Below are positions 1 to 8,260 of a stretch of DNA of 42,719 nt, in pieces (the stretch's first letter is position 1; each line of letters begins with the position of its first letter). The notes below the pieces were generated by a model, which ran no database searches, had not been told where the DNA came from, and worked only from the letters and a program-made list of their open reading frames with translations. This stretch comes from JBBQWS01 sp038210415 (GTDB lineage Bacteria > Actinomycetota > Actinomycetes > Prado026). The position numbers and the translations under genes are program-made. The DNA lies in the NCBI GenBank assembly GCA_038210415.1, contig JBBQWS010000027.1, positions 1-42,719 on the forward strand, given 5' to 3'.

Positions 1-290
1 GCGTCGGCGTTGCGGGCGGCGCGGAACAGGATCGTGGCGCCGGCCAGGAACAGGACGACCGCGGCGACGCGCACCCCGGTCACCGGGAGGAACGAGGCCG
101 CCTTGCCCAGGCCGACCGCGATCCCGGTCTGGACGGTGAACGCGAGGCAGACCCCGATCCAGACCGGGAACGGACGCAGCCGCGTCGACAGCACCAAGGT
201 GGCGACCAGTGTCTTGTCCGGTAGCTCCGCCGGGAAGATGACGAGGAACGTCGCGGCGGCTACTCCGAGGTCGAAGACCCCGTTGCTCAC
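1..290 (-). CDS. TMEM165/GDT1 (UPF0016) family transporter, 3' end beyond the window
   Basis: The visible 96 residues are very hydrophobic. They carry the family signature of an acidic residue followed by xPDKT (FPAELPDKTLVATL, about residues 19-32), which corresponds to the E-x-G-D-K/R-T motif of GDT1 proteins. Characterised members of the family move Mn2+ or Ca2+ across membranes, probably in exchange for protons; the bacterial role here is inferred. The family normally has two such motifs in six membrane helices, and the second would lie past the left edge. The GTG start at 290-288 overlaps the TGA of the upstream gene (GTGA), so it is the last visible member of the larB-larC operon. The substrate cannot be read from this fragment. 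Confidence 0.85.
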   Translation of the reverse strand, partial: MSNGVFDLGVAAATFLVIFPAELPDKTLVATLVLSTRLRPFPVWIGVCLAFTVQTGIAVGLGKAASFLPVTGVRVAAVVLFLAGATILFRAARNAD

Positions 291-1462
291 CCGTCGGCAC
301 CGTCGGCCGGCTCGGTCGGCTCGGCTGTAGCCGGCCTGGTCGCCTGGAAGCTACCCGGGGGCCCGGTCACCCCGCCGGGCTGCCGGTTGACCGGCGTGCG
401 CGGCATGATCGGCGCGGGAGCGCCCTTGCGGGGCCCGCTCCAGGGCGCGGGAACGGCATCGATCGCCGCGGCCAGCGGATACGCGATCGACTCGTAGTTG
501 ATCCGCCACCCACGAAAGTGCGGCCAGGCCTCTTCCGGCGTGCGTTCCATGGGGTATCCGGCCTGCTGGAGTCGCTCGACCCCGCCCATGAACTCGTCGA
601 ACGTCAGGGCGATCGGGTCGTCCGGGTCGGGGTCGTCGTCGAACGGCAGCCCGATCGTCTCGGCGAGGTCGCGCAGGCAGACGAAGCCCATCCGCAGCGC
701 CATGCGCGGTTCGCCCTGCCGGCTCGCCGGGTTGAACGCGAGCGTCAGCGCGGCGGAGTCCATCACCGAGAGCAGACCGATCAGCCAGTTACGGCTCGCC
801 TGCTGGGAACGGAAGAAGATGAGCACGGGGTAGTTGGAGTGGCTCTCCGATACGTCCGCGGCCCAGCGCTCCCAGCCGCGGTAGAGCTCGCTGAGGTTGT
901 CGAGCGAGCCGACAGCAGCGTGCCGAGCCAGGATCTCGGGACCCCAGTTCGGCTCCCCGGCCCGCGAGTCGAGCATCGTGACCTCGGCCTCTCGGCGGTT
1001 GTACGCGCCGTACAGCGCGGGGAGGTACCCGACCTGGAGACCGATCACGATCGGGCCGGTCATCGCCGCCGCGAAGTCGATCGCTGTGAGCCGGCCGCGA
1101 TCGGTGGAGGCGAACCCGAGCGTGAAGACGCTCGAACCCGCCTCGCGCAGCGCGACCGACCAGCTGAGGTCGCTGGACGCGTAGATGAGAAGCCCGTAGC
1201 CGAGCATGTAGAGCAGCAGCCACGTGACGAGGATCGCCAGGAGCGTGATGGGCGCGGCCCAGGCCAGCAGCCGGTCACGGTTCTCGTACACCGAGCTGCG
1301 GTACGCGACCGCGCGGAACGGAGCAGCGACCACCCGGCTCACCATGCGGGTGAGCTTCGACCGCAGTCGACGGGGCACCACCAGGTTCCGCAGCACACTC
1401 GATGTGGTGCCGACCAGGACGACGAGGCCGGCCAGGAGGGCGAGGGCGCGCAGCGGGGTCAC
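287..1462 (-). CDS. Membrane protein with ion-channel-like pore hairpin
   Basis: This 391-residue protein has no confident family name. Hydrophobic helices lie at about residues 4-22, 67-95 and 127-152. Between the last two sits GSSVFTLGFAS (about 109-119), which resembles the pore helix and filter of two-helix potassium channels, although the filter reads TLGFA rather than TVGYG. A cytoplasmic-looking domain of about 240 residues follows and ends in a Pro-rich tail. The open frame extends further upstream, but the GTG at 1462-1460 overlaps the larC TGA by four bases, like every other junction in this operon, and marks where hydrophobic coding begins. Its job beside lar genes is unknown; ion flux is an inference. 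Confidence 0.75.
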   Translation of the reverse strand: MTPLRALALLAGLVVLVGTTSSVLRNLVVPRRLRSKLTRMVSRVVAAPFRAVAYRSSVYENRDRLLAWAAPITLLAILVTWLLLYMLGYGLLIYASSDLSWSVALREAGSSVFTLGFASTDRGRLTAIDFAAAMTGPIVIGLQVGYLPALYGAYNRREAEVTMLDSRAGEPNWGPEILARHAAVGSLDNLSELYRGWERWAADVSESHSNYPVLIFFRSQQASRNWLIGLLSVMDSAALTLAFNPASRQGEPRMALRMGFVCLRDLAETIGLPFDDDPDPDDPIALTFDEFMGGVERLQQAGYPMERTPEEAWPHFRGWRINYESIAYPLAAAIDAVPAPWSGPRKGAPAPIMPRTPVNRQPGGVTGPPGSFQATRPATAEPTEPADGADG

Positions 1463-2640
1463 GGGGTCAAGCCTGCCGTTTGCGCCGCCGCGACGGCGTC
1501 GGCCAGCACAGCCTTCAGCGGCCGGCCACTGGCGCCTGCGGCCGCGGCGACGTCGTCGTACTCGGGCTGGGCGCTGACGACCCGACCGTTTCGCAGCCCC
1601 TGCTTGATCCGGATGCTGTGGCCGTCGACGTCGACGGCGACCCACTGCCGGCTCAGCGCGTGCTTGCGGACAACCTGCTCGCGCAGGCCCAGCGCCGACG
1701 TCTGGGTGAACACCACGTCTCGCACCGCCTCGGCTGCCGCGGCGGGAACGAGCGCCGACAGCGTGTGTGCCGGTCGGCCCTTCTTCATCAGGATCGGCGT
1801 CAGCCAGGCGTCGACGGCGCCGACGGCTAGCAGCCGCTCGAGGACGTCGGGCCAGATCCTCGGGTCCAGGTCGTCGACGTTGGTCTCGAGCAGCAGCTCC
1901 TCGGTGACCGAGCCGTCGTGGGCGGGCTCCAGCAGGAGCACGCGCAGCACGTTGGGCAGGCTCTCGAGCTGACGGGTCCCGGCGCCGGTGCCGCTGGCGA
2001 CGAGCCGGCCCAGCGGAAGCCCGCCCCACTGGGTGACGACACCGGCGAGCAGCGCGGCGCCGGTCGGGGTGCAGAGCTCGTACGGCTCGTCGCCGGAGTA
2101 GACAGGAGCGCCCGCCTCGGTCAGCAGCTCGACGACCGCGGGCGCCGGCACGGGCAGCAGGCCGTGCGCCGCCCGCACCATGCCGCTGCCGACGGCGATG
2201 CCTGAGCAGGCTGCCTGGGTGATGCCGAGCGTGTGCAGGGCCGCGCAGACCCCGACGACATCGGCGACGGCGTCCAGCGCTCCCACCTCGTGGAAGTGGA
2301 CCGAGTCGGCCGTGGTGCGGTGGGCCGTGGCTTCAGCCTGGGCAAGCCGGGCGAACACCGCCAGCGCACGGGCCCGCACCGGCTCCTCCAGGTCGGCGGT
2401 CTCGAGCAGGCCACGCACGTTCGCCCAGGTACGGACGACGGTCGACGGGCGGACCCGGACGTGCGCCTTCAGAGCGGCGAGGCCGCTCCGGAGCACCGGC
2501 TCGACCTCGACGACGATCGGCTCGACCCCGACTGCGTCGACCGCTGCCTGAACGACCGCGAGCGGCGCACCGGCGTCGATCAGCGCGCCCAGGAGCATGT
2601 CGCCGCTCGCGCCGGCAGCGCACTGGAACCACGCGATCAT
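1459..2640 (-). CDS. larC: Nickel-pincer cofactor biosynthesis protein LarC
   Basis: LarC inserts nickel into the pyridinium-dithioacid mononucleotide made by LarB and LarE (a CTP-dependent cyclometallase), giving the cofactor of lactate racemase and related enzymes. The 393-residue product shows the N-terminal CAAGASGDMLLGALIDAG block (residues 7-24), a HFHEVGALDAVADVVG block near 115-130, and the C-terminal ETNVDDLDPRIW and MKKGRPAHTLSAL blocks. Some lactobacilli make LarC as two ORFs joined by programmed frameshifting, but here it is one continuous frame. ATG 2640-2638 overlaps the larB stop as ATGA. No LarE or LarA-type racemase is visible in the window. Confidence 0.95.
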   Translation of the reverse strand: MIAWFQCAAGASGDMLLGALIDAGAPLAVVQAAVDAVGVEPIVVEVEPVLRSGLAALKAHVRVRPSTVVRTWANVRGLLETADLEEPVRARALAVFARLAQAEATAHRTTADSVHFHEVGALDAVADVVGVCAALHTLGITQAACSGIAVGSGMVRAAHGLLPVPAPAVVELLTEAGAPVYSGDEPYELCTPTGAALLAGVVTQWGGLPLGRLVASGTGAGTRQLESLPNVLRVLLLEPAHDGSVTEELLLETNVDDLDPRIWPDVLERLLAVGAVDAWLTPILMKKGRPAHTLSALVPAAAAEAVRDVVFTQTSALGLREQVVRKHALSRQWVAVDVDGHSIRIKQGLRNGRVVSAQPEYDDVAAAAGASGRPLKAVLADAVAAAQTAGLTP

Positions 2641-3356
2641 GCGGGCCCGGCTGCGGTGCGGGGCTCGGTGCGGGGAGCGGCCCGGCGCGCGACCCTGGCG
2701 GCGAACACGCCGGCCCCGAACCCGTTGTCGATGTTCACGACGGTCACCCCGGGAGCGCAGGAGTTCAGCATCGCGAGCAGCGCCGCGAGCCCGCCGTACG
2801 ACGTGCCGTAGCCGACCGACGTCGGGACCGCGACGAGCGGCACCCCGACCAGCCCACCGACGACCGAGGGCAGAGCTCCCTCCATCCCGGCCACGACGAC
2901 CAGGCAGTCCGCGGCGTCCAGCCGGTCCTTGACCGTGAGGAGCCGGTGGATGCCCGCCACGCCCACGTCGTCGATGCGCACGACGCCGGCCCCGAACGCG
3001 CGGGCGGTGAAGGCGGCCTCTGCCGCGACGGGTGCGTCGGAGGTTCCGGCGGCCACGACGCAGACGCTGCCCACCTGCGGCGGCAACGGCCCTAGGCTCG
3101 CGCACCGCGCAGTCGGGTCGAGCGTGGCTTCGACGAAGGCGGCCCCGACCGCGGCGAGCGTCGCTTCGTCGAGCCGCGTGGCCAGCACGGCCCGGTCGGG
3201 ATGTGCGTCGTGCAGCGCGCTCAGCAGGGTGACGACCTGGTCGGGCGTCTTGCCCGCGCCGTACACGACCTCGGGGTCTCCGGTGCGGGTCGCCCTCCCC
3301 GTGTCGATCCGCGCAAACCCCAGGTCGACGACCCCGTCGCCCGCCGCGTCGCTCAT
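2637..3356 (-). CDS. larB: Nickel-pincer cofactor biosynthesis protein LarB
   Basis: LarB carboxylates and hydrolyses nicotinic acid adenine dinucleotide to pyridine-3,5-dicarboxylate mononucleotide, the first step of the nickel-pincer cofactor pathway. The 239 residues match the family: YGAGKTPDQV near 32-41, RIDDVGVAGIHR near 127-138, and a C-terminal AIR-carboxylase-like domain with MEGALPSVVGGL, PTSVGYGTSYGG and NIDNGFGAGVF. Cys200 in MLNSCAPG fits the cysteine known to form a covalent NAD adduct in characterised LarB. The gene is first in the operon. A TAGGGT -10 box ends six bases before its ATG, which suggests a leaderless mRNA. Confidence 0.95.
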   Translation of the reverse strand: MSDAAGDGVVDLGFARIDTGRATRTGDPEVVYGAGKTPDQVVTLLSALHDAHPDRAVLATRLDEATLAAVGAAFVEATLDPTARCASLGPLPPQVGSVCVVAAGTSDAPVAAEAAFTARAFGAGVVRIDDVGVAGIHRLLTVKDRLDAADCLVVVAGMEGALPSVVGGLVGVPLVAVPTSVGYGTSYGGLAALLAMLNSCAPGVTVVNIDNGFGAGVFAARVARRAAPRTEPRTAAGPA

Positions 3357-3362
3357 GCTCGG

Positions 3363-3368
3363 ACCCTA
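3363..3368 (-). promoter_or_regulatory. -10 box for leaderless larB operon
   Basis: TAGGGT on the minus strand, followed by six bases (CCGAGC) and then the larB ATG. This spacing is typical of actinobacterial leaderless promoters. Confidence 0.55.
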
Positions 3369-3383
3369 GCGCGGAGCGCCGGA

Positions 3384-3389
3384 TACTCT
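3384..3389 (+). promoter_or_regulatory. -10 box for DUF4446-pheA transcript
   Basis: TACTCT on the plus strand, about 35 bases upstream of the GTG at 3424. The larB promoter faces away from it in the same 67-base divergent gap. Confidence 0.4.
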
Positions 3390-3423
3390 GGCCTCCTATC
3401 GCCGGTCCGATCCCTGGAGCACC

Positions 3424-3927
3424 GTGTCGCTCGACCCGTCCGTCACGAGCATCGTGGCGGTGTCCGCCGCCGCCGTCGGGGCTCTCGGTCTGATCCTCGG
3501 CGTCGCCGCCCAGGTCCGCCTGCGCCGCCTGCGCCGTGCCTACTCTGTCCTCCAGGGCGGCGACGCGCCGGAGTCCCTAGTCGAGTCGGCGGTGCGTACG
3601 ACCCGTGAGGTCGAGGCGTTGCGCACCGACGTCGCCCGGGCCGTGGCCGGCATCGAGGAGGTCCGCGTCGACCTCGCCGACGCCATCCGGCACGTCGCTG
3701 TCGTCCGCTACGACGCCTTCGGCGACATGGGCGGCCGGTTGTCCTTCTCGGCCGCGCTCCTCGACGACGCGGGCGACGGGCTGGTGCTGAGCTCGATCAA
3801 CGGTCGCAGTGAGACCCGCACCTACGCCAAGGGGGTCAAGGGCGGCCAGTGTGAGGCGCAGCTCTCGCCCGAGGAGGAACAGGTCGTCGGCTGGGCGTTC
3901 CGGCAGCAGAGCGGCGGATCGAAGTGA
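3424..3927 (+). CDS. DUF4446 family protein
   Basis: This 167-residue protein of unknown function has one N-terminal membrane helix (about residues 8-30), a basic stretch (RLRRLRRAY), a heptad-like helical region at about 55-90, and then the conserved DUF4446 core RYDAFGDMGGRLSFSAALLD followed by SSINGRSETRTYAKG. The GTG at 3424 gives a start directly before the helix and has a CTGGAGC ribosome site. The stop overlaps the pheA start as GTGA, so the two are translated together. This pairing is familiar in actinobacteria, but no biochemical link to phenylalanine synthesis is evident from the sequence. Confidence 0.9.
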   Translation: MSLDPSVTSIVAVSAAAVGALGLILGVAAQVRLRRLRRAYSVLQGGDAPESLVESAVRTTREVEALRTDVARAVAGIEEVRVDLADAIRHVAVVRYDAFGDMGGRLSFSAALLDDAGDGLVLSSINGRSETRTYAKGVKGGQCEAQLSPEEEQVVGWAFRQQSGGSK

Positions 3928-4871
3928 CGGGCGAGGCACCGCAGGCGTACGCGTATCTCGGGCCCGCCGGCACTTTCACCGAGGCCGCCCTCACCGCCTG
4001 CCTGACCCAGACCGGTCGACTCGACGGCGCACGGCTCGACCCGTACGCCTCGGTGGGCGCGGCGCTCGAGGCGGTGCGGTCCGGGGCCGCGGTCGGGGCG
4101 ATGGTCGCGCTCGAGAACTCCGTCGAGGGATCGGTCTCGGCCGTGCTCGACGGGCTGGCCTTCGGCTCGCCGTTGGTGATCGTGCACGAGATCAAGATCC
4201 CGGTGTCGTTCGCGCTGCTCGCACGCTCCGGCGCTGCGCTGGCCGACATCCGCTCGGTGGCGAGCCACCCGCACGCCCAGCCGCAGTGCCGTCGTTGGCT
4301 CGAGGCCAACCTCCCGCACGCCGAATGGGTCCCGGTGGCGTCGAATGCCGACGGCGCCCGCTGGGTTGCCGAGGGCCGCTACGACGCCGCGCTCGCTGGG
4401 GCTTTCGCTGCCGAGGTCTACGGGCTTTCGGTGCTCGCGGATGCGGTGCACGACGTGGTGGGTGCAGAGACCCGGTTCGTGCTGGTCAGCCGACCAACGG
4501 CCCCGGCGCCCGCGACCGGTGCCGACAAGACCTCCTTGGTGCTCGTCATCGGGCAGGACCACCCCGGTGCCCTCCTCGAGATCCTCACCGAGTTCGCCGT
4601 CCGCGGTATCAACCTCACCCGGATCGAGTCGCGGCCGACCGGTGGCGGCATCGGCGACTACTTCTTCAGCGTCGACGCCGAGGGTCACATCGACGAGGCC
4701 CGGGTCGGCGAGGCGCTGATCGGCCTGCACCGCATCTGCGCCGAGGTCCGCTACCTCGGCTCGTACGCCCGCGCTGACGGCGTCCGGCCGGAGCTTCGCC
4801 GCGGGGTGTCCGACGCTGAGTACGCCCAGGCCCAGGCGTGGCTCTCCCGCGTGCGCGACGGGCGCACCTGA
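3924..4871 (+). CDS. pheA: Prephenate dehydratase
   Basis: Converts prephenate to phenylpyruvate in phenylalanine synthesis. This is the 315-residue monofunctional form with no chorismate mutase domain. The catalytic domain begins with YLGPAGTFTEAAL (about residues 11-23) and contains ALENSVEGSVSAVLDGL and the TRF motif (ETRFVLVSR, near 188-196), which carries a key catalytic threonine. A C-terminal ACT domain (about 205-285) has the ESRP phenylalanine-binding motif (RIESRPTGGG), so feedback inhibition by phenylalanine is expected. The GTG start overlaps the DUF4446 stop by four bases. Confidence 0.96.
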   Translation: MTGEAPQAYAYLGPAGTFTEAALTACLTQTGRLDGARLDPYASVGAALEAVRSGAAVGAMVALENSVEGSVSAVLDGLAFGSPLVIVHEIKIPVSFALLARSGAALADIRSVASHPHAQPQCRRWLEANLPHAEWVPVASNADGARWVAEGRYDAALAGAFAAEVYGLSVLADAVHDVVGAETRFVLVSRPTAPAPATGADKTSLVLVIGQDHPGALLEILTEFAVRGINLTRIESRPTGGGIGDYFFSVDAEGHIDEARVGEALIGLHRICAEVRYLGSYARADGVRPELRRGVSDAEYAQAQAWLSRVRDGRT

Positions 4872-4965
4872 CCGACCTCCTCGACCCACTCAAGCGCAGG
4901 ACGGGTCCCGCCGATCCAGATACGGGGATCTGTCTGATTCTCTCGCCTGAGTCTGGGGAGACGCT

Positions 4966-6957
4966 GTGCGCCGCTACTCGCTCACGGTGACGTTCGCGTG
5001 GGTCAGCATCGTCGCCATGTTCGCGCTCGGCGGCGCCCTGGTGTGGGAGTCCTCGCGACTGCTGCAGGACCAGGCTCTGCTGCAGGCCAAGCACACCGCG
5101 CAATCGTTCGTGACCGTCGAAGTCGTCCGCCAGCTCACCCCGAGCGCCTTCTCGACCGGCGGTTTCACCAAGAGCCTGGCCACGGTGATGCACGACTCGG
5201 TGACCCGTGGACTCGACTCCAACGTGATCGCGGTGCGGCTGTGGACGCCTGATGGCGTGCTCTTCTTCGACAGCAGCGGTCCCGCGCTGATCCTCTCGAA
5301 CCCGGACAGTCCGGCCCCCAACGGGATCCCCGACCCCACCCGGTTCGAGGCGGCGACCCGGGCCACGGACGCCGACTCGACCGCAGCGATCGTCAACGAG
5401 GTGGCGCCCAACGGCTCCGTCGCCCGCCGCCTGGACGTCTACACCCCGGTGCGGTTCGGCAGCGGCCCGGTGCGTGGGGTGGCCGAGGTCATCCTGTCCT
5501 ACGACGAGACCGGCGCCGTCGTCTCCGACGCGACTCACACCATCTTCTACGTCGTCCTGGCCGGGCTGGGGCTGCTCTGGCTGCTGCTCTTCCGCACCGT
5601 CCACGCCGCGAGCAAGCGACTGCGCACACAGGCCGCCGAGAACGCGAAGCTGGCCCTGCAGGACCCGTTGACGGGCCTGCCCAACCGCCGGCTGTTCGGA
5701 GACCGACTCGAGCGCGCCGCCATGATCAGCGGCCGTACGGGACTTCCGCTCGGCCTGCTCGTCCTGGACATCGACCGGTTCAAGGACGTCAACGACACCC
5801 TGGGGCACCCGCGCGGGGACGCCCTGCTCGTACAGGTGGCCCAGCGGCTGGCCCGGATCATGCGTGAGTCGGACACCGTCGCCCGCCTCGGCGGCGACGA
5901 GTTCGCCGTCCTGCTCCCCGTCGTCGACTCGGTCGCTGCCGCCGAGTCGCTCGCCCGGCGCGTGGCCACGGTGTTCGACCAGCCGTTCAACCTCGACGGC
6001 CTGGTATTGCACGTGGACGGTTCGATCGGCCTCGCCGTGATGCCGCAGCATGGTGACGACATCGACACGCTGATGGCCCGCGCAGACATCGCGATGTACA
6101 CGGCGAAGTCGTCCGGGATGGGGCTCGCGACCTACTCCGCCACGGACGCCCAGGCCGATCACGGCACCGGCCGGCTGATGCTGCTGGGCGACCTGCGTCG
6201 GGCCCTCGACGCCGACGACCAGCTGCACATGCACTATCAGCCGAAGATCGACCTGCGGACCGGCGAGGTGATCGGGCTGGAGGCCCTGCTGCGTTGGAAC
6301 CACCCCGAGCTCGGCATGGTGCCGCCGGACCAGTTCATCCCCGCAGCAGAGCAGACGGGGCTCATGCATCCCATCACCGCACGGGTGCTCGGGCTGGTGG
6401 CGACCCAGCTCGGCGAGTGGCGGAAGGTGGGCATGGAGCTGCCCGTCGCGGTGAACCTGTCGGCGCGCAACCTGCTCGAACCGGACCTCGACCTGGTCGT
6501 CGCCGGGCTGATCGAGATGCACCAGCTGCCACCGCACCTGATGGAGTTCGAGATCACCGAGAGCGCCCTGATTGAGGACCCCGTGCGGGTGGGCGAGATG
6601 CTGCAGAAGCTGACCGCGCTCGGCATGACCGTGGCCGTGGACGACTTCGGGATCGGCTCCACGTCGATGAGCCAGCTGATCACGATGCCGTTGCGCACCC
6701 TCAAGATCGACCGGTCGTTCGTCACGAACCTCGCGACCGACGCACCGGGGGCGGTGCTGGTCAAGGCGATCGTCGATCTCGCCCACGAGTTCGGCCTCAC
6801 CGCGGTGGCCGAAGGCGTCGAGGACTCCGCGGCGATCGAACGTCTGCAGGCCATGGGGTGCGACACCGCGCAGGGCTTCCACTGGTCGCGACCGGTGTCG
6901 GCGGCCGACCTGCCGGCCGTGCTGAGCCGGCTGGAGGCCGAACGCGTCCACGTGTGA
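4966..6957 (+). CDS. Membrane-anchored GGDEF-EAL c-di-GMP protein
   Basis: A 663-residue protein with one N-terminal helix (about 8-27), an extracytoplasmic sensor region of about 165 residues, a second helix (about 193-210), a GGDEF domain and an EAL domain. The diguanylate cyclase active site RLGGDEFAVLLP is intact (GGDEF 309-313). An inhibitory-site RxxD (RESD, 300-303) sits five residues before it. The EAL domain has EALLRW (439-444), VNLSARNL, FEITESAL, VAVDDFG, LKIDRSF and AEGVEDS, so phosphodiesterase residues also look intact; loop 6 reads DDFGIGSTS instead of the usual DDFGTGYSS. Either activity is possible. The GTG start has a CTGGGGAGA ribosome site. Confidence 0.93.
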   Translation: MRRYSLTVTFAWVSIVAMFALGGALVWESSRLLQDQALLQAKHTAQSFVTVEVVRQLTPSAFSTGGFTKSLATVMHDSVTRGLDSNVIAVRLWTPDGVLFFDSSGPALILSNPDSPAPNGIPDPTRFEAATRATDADSTAAIVNEVAPNGSVARRLDVYTPVRFGSGPVRGVAEVILSYDETGAVVSDATHTIFYVVLAGLGLLWLLLFRTVHAASKRLRTQAAENAKLALQDPLTGLPNRRLFGDRLERAAMISGRTGLPLGLLVLDIDRFKDVNDTLGHPRGDALLVQVAQRLARIMRESDTVARLGGDEFAVLLPVVDSVAAAESLARRVATVFDQPFNLDGLVLHVDGSIGLAVMPQHGDDIDTLMARADIAMYTAKSSGMGLATYSATDAQADHGTGRLMLLGDLRRALDADDQLHMHYQPKIDLRTGEVIGLEALLRWNHPELGMVPPDQFIPAAEQTGLMHPITARVLGLVATQLGEWRKVGMELPVAVNLSARNLLEPDLDLVVAGLIEMHQLPPHLMEFEITESALIEDPVRVGEMLQKLTALGMTVAVDDFGIGSTSMSQLITMPLRTLKIDRSFVTNLATDAPGAVLVKAIVDLAHEFGLTAVAEGVEDSAAIERLQAMGCDTAQGFHWSRPVSAADLPAVLSRLEAERVHV

Positions 6958-6961
6958 CCGG

Positions 6962-6967
6962 TACGCT
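6962..6967 (+). promoter_or_regulatory. -10 box for leaderless serS
   Basis: TACGCT, then six bases, then the serS GTG at 6974. It lies just past the stop of the GGDEF-EAL gene and would let serS be transcribed on its own. Confidence 0.5.
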
Positions 6968-6973
6968 CGACCC

Positions 6974-8260
6974 GTGATCGACCTACGACTCATCCGCGAG
7001 CAAGCCGACGTCGTACGCGCCTCCCAGCGGGCTCGAGGTGAGGACGACTCCATCGTCGACGCCCTGGTCACGGCAGACGAGCAGCGCCGCTCGAGCGCGA
7101 GCCGATTCGACGCGCTCCGGGTTGAGCAGAAGGCGGTCGGCAAGGATGTCGCCGCCGCGACGGGTGACGCGAAGGCCGCCTTGCTCGTGCGGGCGAAGGA
7201 GCTCTCGCAGGCTGTCAAGGAGGCCGAGGCCGAGAGCGCCCTGGCGGCGGCCGAGGCCGAGCGGCTGCTGCTGCAGCTCTCGAACGTGGTGCGGCCGGAG
7301 TCCCCCGTGGGCGGCGAGGCCGACTTCGTCGTGCTTCAGCACGTCGGCACACCGCGCGACTTCGCGGCCGAGGGCTTCACGCCCCGCGACCACCTCGAGC
7401 TCGGCCAGCTGCTCGGCGCGATCGACGTCGAGCGCGGGGCAAAGGTCTCGGGCTCGCGGTTCTACTACCTCACCGGCGCGGGCGCCCTGCTCGAGCTGGC
7501 TCTCGTACAGCTGGCCATGAAGCACGCCGTCGACTCTGGCCTCGTCCCGGTGCTGCCTCCCGCGTTGGTGAAGCCGGCCGCCATGGAGGGCACCGGCTTC
7601 CTCGGCCAGGCCGCCGAGAACGTCTATCGGCTCGAGGCTGACGACCTGTATCTCGTGGGCACGGCCGAGGTCCCTCTCGCCGCCTTCCACCGAGACGAGA
7701 TCCTCGACTCCGACGCCCTCCCGCTCCGCTACGCCGGCTACTCCCCGTGCTTCCGCCGCGAGGCCGGGTCCCACGGCAAGGACACCCGGGGCATCTGGCG
7801 GGTCCACTGGTTCGACAAGGTCGAGATGTTCACCTTCTGTGCCCCCGAGGACGCCGAGGCGGAGCACGCGCGGCTGCTTGCGTCCGAGCAGGAGTTCCTC
7901 GCCAAGCTCGAGCTGCCGTACCGCGTGATCGACGTGGCCACCGGCGACCTCGGCTCGTCGGCTGCCCGCAAGTTCGACTGCGAGGCGTGGATCCCGACGT
8001 ACGGCGACTACCGCGAGGTCACCTCGACGTCCAACTGCACCGAGTTCCAGGCTCGCCGGCTCGGCATCCGGTTGCGCGACGGCGACGGCGTGCGACCCGC
8101 TGCGACCCTCAACGGCACCCTGTGCGCGATGACCCGCATCATCGTGGCGATCTTCGAGAACCACCAGCAGGCTGACGGCTCGGTGCGGGTGCCGGTGGCT
8201 CTTCGCCCGTTCCTCGCGCCGTTCCTGGCCGACACCGAGTTCCTGCGTCCGGTCGTCTAG
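6974..8260 (+). CDS. serS: Seryl-tRNA synthetase
   Basis: Charges tRNA-Ser (and tRNA-Sec) with serine in the cytoplasm. The 428-residue class II enzyme has an N-terminal antiparallel coiled-coil arm (about 30-105), motif 2 as FRREAGSHGKDTRGIWRVHW (near 258-277), and motif 3 near the end as NGTLCAMTRIIVAIFENHQQ. The length is normal for a bacterial enzyme. The GTG start gives the usual MIDLRLIRE beginning. The stop codon overlaps the last codon of the converging TetR gene by three bases. A partial tRNA-Ser appears at the far right of the window but is not linked to this gene. Confidence 0.97.
   Translation: MIDLRLIREQADVVRASQRARGEDDSIVDALVTADEQRRSSASRFDALRVEQKAVGKDVAAATGDAKAALLVRAKELSQAVKEAEAESALAAAEAERLLLQLSNVVRPESPVGGEADFVVLQHVGTPRDFAAEGFTPRDHLELGQLLGAIDVERGAKVSGSRFYYLTGAGALLELALVQLAMKHAVDSGLVPVLPPALVKPAAMEGTGFLGQAAENVYRLEADDLYLVGTAEVPLAAFHRDEILDSDALPLRYAGYSPCFRREAGSHGKDTRGIWRVHWFDKVEMFTFCAPEDAEAEHARLLASEQEFLAKLELPYRVIDVATGDLGSSAARKFDCEAWIPTYGDYREVTSTSNCTEFQARRLGIRLRDGDGVRPAATLNGTLCAMTRIIVAIFENHQQADGSVRVPVALRPFLAPFLADTEFLRPVV

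Noticed and set aside
1463..2029. Upstream in-frame extension of the pore-like protein
   Set aside because: It is an Arg/Ala/Gly-rich shadow of larC; the GTGA overlap at 1459-1462 gives a better start.
4666..7218. An 850-codon open frame on the minus strand
   Set aside because: It is antisense to the GGDEF-EAL gene and parts of pheA and serS, rich in His/Gln/Arg, with no start signal or family resemblance.
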